A DNA stretch of 64,000 nt from Siphonodentalium dalli (taxonomy: Eukaryota > Mollusca > Scaphopoda > Gadilida > Siphonodentaliidae): assembly GCA_032622095.1 (NCBI GenBank), contig CP136065.1, positions 247,503,474 through 247,567,473 on the forward strand. The letters are read 5' to 3'. Below, piece by piece: positions 51,301-63,300 of this stretch. Each line of letters opens with the position of its first letter. Positions within the stretch are counted from its first letter, which is position 1. The notes under the pieces are model-generated. The model was not told the origin of the DNA, made no database searches, and saw only the letters and a program-made list of their open reading frames with translations. The position numbers were made by a program, and so were the translations under genes.

Positions 51301-54300
51301 GTATTGACATGGTCTTGACTATAATTCTAACCTGATGTATTGACGTGGTTATGTATAATTTTAACCTGATGTATTGACGTGGTTATGTATAATTCTAACC
51401 TGATGTATTGATGTGGTTTTGGAAATATTCCTGGATGACCTTTTGCTCATTAAGTATCTTTTCACACATGGCTGCTGTACTCTGTAGCTGTCTCTTCGTC
51501 GACTCAGACTTGGAAACCTGGGTGGAAGTTTCACTCTGTTCGTTATCTCGTACTATCTGCTCCGCTGATCTATAGTTCTACAATGGAATAATTTACTCAT
51601 AAGTTAGGCCTCAGTGAGTGGTTCCAGATCAATTTAATGGCACTATTAATAGGCCTGTAACGATATGCTTGGTCATGATACGATACGTATCGCGATACGG
51701 GGCCAACGATACGATACGTATCGCGATACACAAAATTTGATCCCACGAGTAAATAGCTATTCAAGTTCAACACTCCAAATTTGCACAACTCTCAGATGTT
51801 ATCGTAGAAAGATGAAATATACTAATTTTAGTGAACAGTATATCATTTCACAGTTGGCAGTCAGTTGCTGGAGTTTCTGACTGAAAATGAACTTTTCTGA
51901 CAATATACTCAGATATAACTATTGACAAGTAGTCTAAGCACCCAGCGACAGTTCGCCATGCACCATTAAACTATATGCCTAATAATGGCACATGACGAAA
52001 TGTCGCTGGGCAGCTGGGCTCTTATACACTACTTTTTATTATGCTCATAGTTATATCTGAGTATATTGTCAGAAAAGCTAATTTTCAATCCGAAACTCAT
52101 GATGCAACAGTGATTCAAGTCTTATTTTTTAAATTCATTTTATATTTTAATCAACAGTAATTCAACACAACAATGTGACATTTAATAGTCACAACTCACA
52201 GTCTTAGCCAATTTAGAAAACACATCTTGGAGACGCAGCTGACCTGATGATTTGGGAACGCTAGATGGGCTCGCTGGGGTTGAGTTCGTCAAGTCTATAG
52301 CCTAGTCTAGAATGGACATGTTGGTCGTAACACCAGTCTTGTAACTTATGTAAGAGGTTGCCGTCGAACATAATTTGGATATCGTTTTAGTTCTGTCTGT
52401 CTTAATGCATCCATCCTCTTCAACGGTGTACGTCCCAAAACCTAAATACTGCCAGACTTTCGACCTGTAGGCCGCTGGCGGATTGACAAGTTTTATGCTT
52501 TGAGCAGACATCTGTCCACGGCCCACGTGTTGTTGTTGTTTTGCCACAGACGATATATCCAATATACTAGTATTTGATTGGTTGAAATCACAGCAGTTCA
52601 TCAAATTAAACCAATCGGAGCATGGCTTACAGTCTGTGGCTAGGTTACGGAGGTCAGTAATTTCACTTCCGCCAACGTTTGTGTCAAAGGTCAAAGTGCG
52701 AGCTCACAGAAACAAACGAAATTTACAGATTTACTTCCGATAACACTTCGTAAGCAATCACAGCTTACGGAAACGAACGAGGGGACCCGATTGACTTCGT
52801 AAGGTAACTGCATGATAATAGCGGAACTGTATCGTAGTGTATCGAAATTACAGTCAAATGAATCGCGTATAGAATCGTGAATGACGAATCGCGATGCATC
52901 GAAATCGCGATGAATCGTTACAGGCCTAACTATTAACCAAAATATTATATGATGATTTAGTTTCTCTGTTATGAAAAGTTCAATATGGAGCCATTTAATT
53001 AATAATAATTTTGTATCTGAATTTGGACATAATTATATGCGCTGAATTGACATTCTTAAAGGGGTACTGTACACTAAGATAGGCAATTGTTTTATTTACT
53101 CCCATTGAAATAACTTTCAAGTTAGATTGTGTTCGTGTTATATGAGTTTCGTATAAACCTAATTTAGCGAAGAAAATATTGATCTTGGAAACAAAAATAT
53201 TACGTTTTCAAACTACGCGCCATGTTTTTGACATTCACCGGAGAAGACGCAGGTCGCAGGAAGAACCGGAAGTTCATTACTCACAGCTTCGATTGATGCA
53301 TTCGATCTCTTCCAGCGAACAATCTCACTCCCTATATAATACTTGACGCGTTATGACTCTTGTTTCTTTCTCCTTTTTCCCCGAATCGGTTATAACGGGC
53401 CTTCTTTTGCAGGTAACATGTTTTGTTTGCAACTCAATAATGTTCGCGAATGGCCGTCGATAAAAGACACGCAACATATGCGATTTCAAGAACGGTAACT
53501 CGTAATGGCATAATTCTCCATTTTATGACTCCAGCCATAAATGAATTTATATTAAATAATTCAATTTTACTTTTACGATAGCCTGTTAACCGGAACGTTT
53601 TCAGTAGACATCGTCGACTCAAATTAGTTATTTTATAATATAATATTCATATTAGATCGCTATTGTCACTGGGAATTTATTGAAATTGGGGTACAGTACC
53701 CCTTTAAAACAGCACTGTATAGTTACATAATATATAATACGAACTAAGCTCCTGCAAATATTTCATTTCCGATGTAACTAAATAGACACCAATATTTGCA
53801 AACCGAATCGAATATCGAATGAAACATGTATCAAAGATTGGACAAGGCAAGAAAGTCCATGACTAAGCAGGACTAAGGGTAATTTTCATGCATGAAAGTT
53901 TGTCTTTGTCGCACAGATAACAGTGCAAAATAAGCGCATGACTCCATCGGAAACAGTGACCTTGATAAATATATAACCTCGTTGAAAATGATTTGTTGTT
54001 GCTACTGGCAGGGTGGTTCAATATAAGCTTTCGGATATATATTTTGTACACACTAATTGTGCCGGCATGTAGTAATATAGGTGTGTTAAATAACTTATTA
54101 TATGTCACTGTACTCCAAACAAATTTATTTTTAGATCAACTAGTTTGCAAATTAAGTAATGCCGTTTTATGTGGTTTATTGAGCAAATATATGTTGTTTG
54201 CGCAACACACTAACTTCCTAATCAGACATTATTAATCAGTGTTAGATTCAACCATGAGTGGAGCACATGGTTGTGAGATGATCCTTGCCCGTCTGTATAA

Positions 54301-57300
54301 ATTGTTCATTATTCCAGTTTATTGAAACCTAATGTAGATCATCGTCAGGTTGGCGCCTGAAAGTGTTCCGACTCCTACTTTTCATGGAACCTGCGATAGG
54401 TTTCCATCTACATGGGTAAAATTAATGCGGGATAGTAATGGAGATAGTAATGCTGATGGGGTCATTGTCACAAGGCTCCGGTCACATTCGTAGCCAGCTT
54501 TTTAAATCGATCACAAATGTAGCCAGCTTTTCTACGGCGATCACATTTGTAGCCAGCTTTTCATATTCATGCGAACCTCAAAGAACAAGATTAGGTTAGT
54601 CTCATTTTTCTGAGTTGATGAATGAAATACAACATAAATTTTAATTTGATATTAGTTCATCTAATAACCTGAGGTTTCCGATCCATGTCGTTAGATGCTC
54701 GAATTATATTCCAATATAAGTTGATAAACGAAGTCAGTTTTGGAGCATGACGTCGGCATTTTAGTCACGAACGAGATGACGTCATATTTCGCGCCATATA
54801 AAGCATGGAATTAGAAAAGCTGGCTACGAATGTGATCGCCGGCGAAAAGCTGGCTACATTTGTGATCGATTTAAAAAGCTGGCTACGAATGTGACCGAAG
54901 CCTTGTGACAATGACCCCATCGGTGTTAGTAATACAATAAAACATATTTACATTTGTCATATTCAAAGTTTTCAAACTAAAATTTTAGAACCAAATTCGA
55001 ATTGAATATTGGGACCTTAATTGAATAACGAATCAAACAATTAAATATTTGCAGGACCCTACTGTGAACATTTATCAACCACTAGAACATGTAATAAATG
55101 TTTTTTTTAAACAAACCTCTTGTTTCCTTCTGTTATTTTTCTTTCCTTTTGGTTTCGCGCCAGCATAGTTTCCATCATTCTGGACATTTATTTGTTTTGG
55201 GTTTGCTGAAATAATATGTAATTTATCATTAAACTATCGAATGAACACTGATTCTCTGACAGTACTCTCATCTAATTTAATCTGCTGCATTCAATTGAAA
55301 ACAAATGTTTGCCATCACAATTTTAGGAGTGCAACAGGTCTTCAAGTCCATATTTTATATCAATGTGCACATAATTAAACAATCTTTCCATTCATCCAAA
55401 ATATGTAGGGCTGCAATGAGACCTCGTTTAAAAATGACCATCATCTCGGTTCTAGCATTAAAGCAATACATTACTTCAATACGGATGCAATGTTCCTCAA
55501 CATAGTGGAAATAACTGTCAACTTAACATGACATGGTGGAGGTGACCATTATCGAAACGGAACTATGCCTCAGGTTCCACCAGCGATAAGTTGGGACCCC
55601 TTTGTGTTGGCCTGACATCCCTGTTTTGACTGAAGACATGCCTGTCGACCGGTGTGACGACCAGATAAATTGTCATATAAAAAAGCGATTTTATCTGTCT
55701 TGTTGCTTATAAAAGTATTTAATTAATAAATTGGCCACGCAAACGTTCCTTGCATTAAAATTTATTTTTGAGAACAAACGTCCTCATTAGTAGAGTCCTC
55801 GTTTAGTCAGTCAAGTCACTTATCTCTACATATTGGGTGCTAAAAATTTCTTGGAAAAGCGACCCAATGCTTGAATCTATTTGGCAATTCTGGAGGCTAC
55901 GAATTCGTAAATAAGTCAACTGAATATAAATCAATTAAACAGTGATTTATTTATAACATCATTTTGAATGGAAAACTACACCACGTCCGACAGACACTAG
56001 GAGTGGGAAAATAAAACAAAATTATTCAGATGTGAATGTAAATGAAACAAAATTAAAAGATATACTGCAATATATAGACTAAAGTAATTCAGAGTTGATA
56101 CACTTTTTCGGCGCAGTGATGGGAAATTTCAACGCGGTCCTCATCCATTTACAATGTGGTCACTATGCACCCTCAACATGTTGTAAACACAACAGCTGCA
56201 TTATGTTGACGTTACAACCACATGGCTGATGCCCGCGTTAAAAGGGACAGTTATTTTGAGAATATGTGTATACTATGCTTTTGAATGTACTATCACCAGT
56301 AAAGACATTGCACAGATGCTACGGTTTCTGATTACACTATCAACAAGTACTCTACACATACAGTAATGCTCTAAGTAATCAACCCCTTAACCACAGAAGA
56401 ATTATGGGTAACTTTTCAGGATTTAGTCGGAAATATGGCTTGTTGCCATTCATCGGAAAGCTCTCCCCGAGAGCTTTCCGATGAATGGCAACAAGCCATA
56501 TTTCCGACTAAATCCTGAAAAGTTACCCATAATTCTGCTGTGGTTAAGGGGTCGATTAATTAGGGCATTACACATACTTTGGTTTCGGAGTGAGCGTGGG
56601 AAGCTCTGGTTCTGGTTCCTCTTGCTGAGGAGTGATGTTTGCCTTGAACATCTCGCTCGCTCATGTCTCGCGTTGTCTTCTAAGCTGTAATTATTCCTCT
56701 GACGTGAACTCGCTTCCTCCTCTTCTTCTACTTGAACAATACCATCGCTAGGGAAACCTGTCAAAATATAATAACATTGCTAGGGAAACCAGTCATAGGT
56801 AACATCGCTAGGGAAACCAGTCATAGGTAACAATTGAAAGAAAATCCGGAGTTTGCTGGGTGCCCCTTGAATTTGGGAAAATCAGATCAATATATAAACT
56901 AGTATTTTCAGTTTTATTTCAATATGCCCGGTTTCAGTGATAAACAAATAACCAGACTTTAACCTTTCCATGACTTTAGCTTCCTGAAATTTTGCGAAAA
57001 CCCTGTGACAATGCATTCTCTTATATTTGCGAGTCTCCCATAGGGAGCCTCGCATATATTAAGAGAATACATTGGCCTAACAATATTTACCTGCACCTTG
57101 CAAGTTAGTACGTTCTCTTATATATGCGAGGCTCTCTACGGGAGACTCGCATATATAAGCGAATGTACTGGCACAGGATATTTAATGCTGCACCAGGGCA
57201 GCTCCCGTCATGAAAGATTGAAGATTGGATATTCATAGCGAAGGCCAAACAAAATTAATGTTCTGTTTCTCAGACATTGACCACCAAAGAAATATGGCCT

Positions 57301-60300
57301 GCTGGGTGCTTTTTATGGCCAACCAAAAACTAAAATTATTAATCATCCTGCCGTTCAGCTTCAGAACACACGTGCGCAATCTTTGTCCATTTAAACTTGT
57401 AATAGATATTTCCCTTTGTTATTTCTGATAATATATAAGTTTTCTTTTTGGTTTGTTTAAACTGTATGTATTTGGCTTATACAACAGATTGTTATATTAA
57501 AATTGCAATCACTTAACCCTTTTCTGACAGGAGCTGTACTGGTGCAGCATTAAATACCCTGTCCCAGTGCATTCTCTTATTTATTTGAGTCTCCCATAGG
57601 GAGCCTTGCAAGAGAATGCACTGGCTTACAAGGTCAAGGTAAATATTGTTAGACCAATGCATTCTCTTATATATGCGAGGCTGACTGTGGGAGACTTGCA
57701 TATACAAGAGTATGCATTGGCACAGGTTTTCGCAAAATTTCAAAAAGCTCCAGGCATGAAATGGTTAATCAAGAAAAGTCATTTTTCACACCAATCTGTT
57801 TTTTGTTGATAATTCGGGAATAAACATGAAAACCTGCCTGCTTGGAAATTTTGGTTGTCTGAAAAAGCATGGTTCAAATTGTCTCGACATGGTCTTACCA
57901 CCCACTAGTTAGATTTAAACAATATTTATTTCTTCCCCAAAAAACATTTAATTATGAAACATGTATGTATATAAGACTGGAATGGAGGAAGATTTGACAA
58001 CAAGCATCAGATTCTTATATATAACCATCTCCTCAGAAAATGACAAAGAAAAAAGAAAAGAATAGTGTATAGTGAGAAGTGAGAAGTGGAAGACAAGATT
58101 GAGTAAGAGGAAGAAAAACAGGGCATGATGAGAAGATTAATGAACTGATGAAAAAGAGTTAGGTGAGAAAAAATAAAAAATTAATACATGTATAGAAAAT
58201 TATCACTTCTCTTATGCACACGATATTGTTTAACGTAGGAAATATTAAAACTGCGAGTAGAGTGGAGTCACTAGATAGCCATGTACCACCTTTATATGGC
58301 TTTCAGTGCAGCATCGTGTTAGTGAAATGGTTACCACATTGTTAGCAATATCATTCTTGATTTATCTCTCTGAAAATAATCGAAATCAAGCAGCTCATTA
58401 TGAGTCAGAAACACAAGCGTCCAACAAAATTGGTTGCTAGTTAATTTTAAGGTTTGTGTTGCCTCAAATATAGTCTTGTTAAGTCTTTTGGGGAATGAAG
58501 TAGATCCTTTAAGTAGAAATCATATTTCCACAAATTTTGGGCTAATACAGAGACTATTTAATTTCGTATTGTTGAGTGCTTGGGGCGATAATGTAGCCCA
58601 CTAGTTTTAACCCTTTATCCAACATAACGGCCCTGTGCCAATGCATTCTCTTATATATGCGAGTCGACCATAGGTCGCCTCGCATATATAAGAGAATGCA
58701 TTGGCTTAACACATTAAAAATTATAAAATTGTTAAAGAATGTAAGAAACGAGAGGCCGATCACGATCGGCAGATGTTTAACCCATCCCTTGGCGATAGTA
58801 AATTGTTAAGATCAGAATCATAATCTTTTAATGTTGAATTATAGAGTATACTGTTATGATCTAAAGTAGTATATGACAAATGTACATAATAACCAGTAAT
58901 AACACAAATTATTGGAATGTATGAGTCAATATAGAAGGGTTAATATAACATCTAAACTCTAGAGCCTGTCACCACTATCATAGTGTGCGCAGTTCTATTC
59001 ATGTTGTTGCAAATTGCCATGTGAGATATCAAAATAATATAATTATTTATTTAATGGAAAAGGTTAAAAGACATGGAATGGGTAAAAGGGGTTAAATCAC
59101 CTATCTCTGCCCTGTTTGATCCAATGTAGTCCCATCATCCAAGGACTTAGAGAGCTCCATTGGTCTAGTTAAATCAATTCACCTGGCTAAGTTGTGGTTA
59201 AAAAGATAGCTAAATCAATTTATCCAATAATTCACTGTGTCTCTTATACAGACCTAACATATGAGGGCTATAAATAACTCTCAAAGCAATAAACTATATT
59301 GTCTTTTATCTTGCTCACAGAGAAGCAGGTATTCATTAATTGTAAGTTACTTGGGTTATAATCTGGATAATTCTTAGTTTAAAAAGGGCCATATCTCTGG
59401 TATAACAAATTGGATCTAACCCATATTCAAACTCGTTCTGTATTTTGAGTTGAGAAACTCACATACCAAATTTGGTTCCTATCAGATGAAAAGTGGTTGA
59501 TTTATCGAAGTACATGTATGTGTGAATCATATGTCAAAGGACCATAACACCATTAAAAAAAATCCGATCAAACCCATATTCGAAATCAATCTGTATGTTG
59601 GTCTGAGAAACTCATACACCAAATTTGGTTCCAATCAGATAAAAAATGTTTGAGTTATGGCAGAATTCATGAATTCTAAGTCGAAAAAGGGCCATAACTC
59701 CGTAAAAAAAACTCCGATCAAACCCATATTTGAACTCGATCTGTATTTTGGGTCGAGAAACTCACATACCAAATTTGGTTCCGATCAGATAAAAAATGTT
59801 TGAGTTATGGCAGAATTCATTAATTCTAAGTCGAAAAAGGGCCATAACTCCGTAATAAAAAGTCGGATCAAACCCATATTCGAACTCGATCTGTATTTTA
59901 GGCTGAAAACCCCATATACAAAATTTGGTTTTGATCAGGTAAAAAATGTTTGAGTTATCGCATTACACGTAAAGTGTCTACGGACGGACAGACAGACAGA
60001 CGGACGGACAGACGGACGGACGGACGGACGCACGACGAGTGGTCAATCCGGACAACGACACTATGTTTACCATACATGGTATGGGTAAACATAAAAATGG
60101 TAAAAAGTGTTAAAAAAAGATTTTTTTAGGCCAATGCATTCTCTTATATATGCGAGGCGACCTATGGTCGACTCGCATATATAAGAGAATGCATTGGCAC
60201 AGGGCATAACTGTAACTATCACAATGTGGTCAATGAGACGGTTCCAATGATATCCATATTTGTATGGTTTTATTGAGACAGACCGAAGATATTTTAGGCT

Positions 60301-63300
60301 GTTGAAGCTTTATTTGGCCGGTTTTGGCCGGTTTGTTGGGTAAAGGGTTAACTAACCATCATCCTCGTCTTCTTCGTTGCTATCTTCTCCATCAATGTCA
60401 TCATCCTCCGTTATGCTCTCCAGATTATCGACAGTCGACCCTCCCCAGGTTGCCATGGTAGCATCTACACTAGCTGCAGCTCTGGAAGCAGATTTATCAA
60501 GTATTACATCACAAACAGATACCATGAATACCAATTATGAGTCATGACTGGCCAGATAAGCCCAAAAGTAGTTCATTCAGGAAGCCAGGGCTCAGGAACA
60601 TATGAAGCGTATTTTTCCGCTGAATGTTTGTTGAAGTCAGACATGATAAATGTTAAATTGATGTCCCTGCCTTTTTGACTGCTATTTCACCTACAGATAT
60701 AAAGATCTATTCAGGATTCAAGGTTAACATTTTGCTTTTCATTTACGTTTTAAAATTTAAATGTTGAAAATAACATGTTTTGAGCCAAGAATTTCAATGG
60801 AAGAGACAATTTTCAACCAATTTCAGCCCAGTTACTGAACTACAGCTTAAATTTTGCATTACAGAATAACGTTACAAAGTATTTATAAGGTTATTTTAAA
60901 TGCTAAAATGTGGTTTCTCATAAATTTTAAGCCTGATATATACCCGAATGCTTCAGTAGAGTATGATACTGTGTCACTCTGATTGTCTTGGTTACGGGAG
61001 TACTGTTTTCTGTTTCTATCTTTCCGCATGATCGCCTCCAGTTCTTTCTTCTTTGACCTCAACTCCTCGCGAATTATTCTCTGTTTCCTCATACTGTCAT
61101 AGATCTCATCATTTGATGAAACTGGAACATTATTCAAGGTTTCTAAATTAGTTATTAACTCTTTACCCAACAAACCGGCCAAATAAAGCTTCAACAGCCT
61201 ACAATATCTTCGGTCTGTCTCAATAGAACCATACAAATATGGATATCATTGGAACCGGCTCCTTGACCACATTGTGATAGTTACAGTTATGCCCTGTGCC
61301 AATGCATTCTCTTATATATGCGAGTCGACCATAGGTCGCCTCGCATATATAAGAGAATGCATTGGCCTAAAAAAAATCTTTTTTTAACACTTTTTACCAT
61401 TTTTTCTTACATTCTTTAACAATTTTATAATTTTTAATGTGTTAAGCCAATGCATTCTCTTATATATGCGAGGCGACCTATGGTCGACTCGCATATATAA
61501 GAGAATGCATTGGCACAGGGCCCTTCTGTTGGGTAAAGGGTTAAAGCCATATTTCACAAGGTTCATGAGGTAATTTTAACAACAATCTTTAACCATGAGT
61601 GACCTGTTTCTGATGTGTCTTTCATATATTTTGGCCTTTTTGTTGCCACAATGTCAAGTCATGTCATTGAGAGCTGATTAAAAAAAAAGTCACGAGAAAA
61701 TACATATATGCTGTCCAGAGATACAGAGATCAAAATCTGGAATGAATGCATTTTTCACTCTAAGGCCCATAACTCTGAAAGAATAGACAAAACCCGGATA
61801 TCCTATGAGGACTCAGAGCTCCAAAGTTGTTAGATGGAATAAAGTATGGAATCCATTTCTATATCTCCTGCCAAACTTTGCTTGCATGGGGGTGGGGGAG
61901 CAGGAGTTGGGGCAGAGGGATAATAATGCAACTTACATGTGACACAGGGTGTGTTCTGTGATACACTAGTATTTTCCTCTGGAGGGTTTGTCTTCTTTAC
62001 ATCAGGTTTATTTGATTCTTCTGGTTGCTTTGGAGCGGTCTCTTGGGCCTGTTTGAAAATAACAAATTGTATAGAAATATGTATCCTGAAGTGAAAACCT
62101 GGTAAACATTCTAAGAAACATAATACTGTGAATGGCTTTAAATTCGTTGGTATTAATGTTCGTGGTCCAGCCATTTATGACTTTAACGTGGGTTCGTAAA
62201 TATGTGGGTCCGCCGGTACTTGGGTCCGCCGGTACTAACTATTGCTTCCAAACCCCCAAATAATTACAATCAAGTCCAACGAATAGAAGTGCAGACACAT
62301 AACCTAGGTGAAATTCACTCTCTTTTCATAACATAACTCCCTAGGCGATGAATGTACATCGAGTCAATAGTTACATGTACCTCCCGCTTGACATTCTCAA
62401 AATGGCGCCCGCGATAGTTTTGAAGATAACATTTTTTCGTGGGGTTTTTAATTTGGTTGTCATCAACAACCAAGAAAACCATGAAAATTGAACCACCACG
62501 AATAAATGTACTTTTACAGTAGAATAAAAATCGGGCATGACAGATTTTTTAACTTATGAGTGACAAAGTCTGCCATTTGCAATAACAATTTATTTTATGC
62601 AGGAAATTATTTATGCTATCAGAATAAGCTCCCACAGGATGTGTACAGAGGCAAGGCTTGGTGTTTTGTCTATGATAGCATATATCATGGCCAATGTTGA
62701 CGATGTTGATTATCGTCAGTAACAACAGTTAGTTACAAATGGACAAAGTGTTCTTGGTATATTAATCAAATTTGTTGAAAAATCAAAATGAATATAATGG
62801 CTGATTATGACAAGATGCGGCCGTATTTATATTTTATCTCATTCTAAATAAATTCCGAAAGCGAAACCAGCTGAACGCGCATGCACACAGGTAATGTACC
62901 TTCGTACTATTGAATAAGCGTACCAATTTAATTAGCGGTCTGTTGTCTTGGTGAAATTGATTGAACAATGGCGACTTCACAGATAATTAGAGCAATGACA
63001 CGTTGTTTTTACAGCAGTTATTGTGTTGGTGTGGGCTCTTTGTTTTCACAAAAAATGTCAAAACTAAACACTAATTCGCTAAAAGTTCACGGTGGTGGTT
63101 TATTGTCACCACCAGTTTAAATCAACTTATCACACATAATGAGCCGTCGGGAAAATGACAACTCAGAGTTGAATATAGACCAGAATATTAAACATAAAAT
63201 ATCCCCAGTCTACAGCAAAGCCGACAAGAGCTCAGCGTCAAGTATGTCAAATCTACTGTCAACAACATTTTAAAAAACCGTTAATCACCATAAAATTTAT

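Larger units (their letters stand above)
51650..52928. mobile_element. hAT element, 1.28 kb, with a BED-type fragment
   Basis: Ends taggcctgtaacgat / atcgttacaggccta and perfect 8-bp duplications actattaa (51642-51649, 52929-52936). Subterminal repeats gatacgatacgtatcgcgat and gaatcgcgatgcatcg. In PCM1 intron 6. Confidence 0.88.

Noticed and set aside
50930-51310. 126-codon - strand frame (IHQVRIIVKT repeats) after PCM1 exon 7
   Set aside because: It is in a different frame from exon 7 and arises from the 36-bp array; read-through from exon 7 meets TAG at once.
59990-60035. gacggacg microsatellite as an independent feature
   Set aside because: It is the usual tail of the dispersed 'gggccataactcc' repeat and is covered there.
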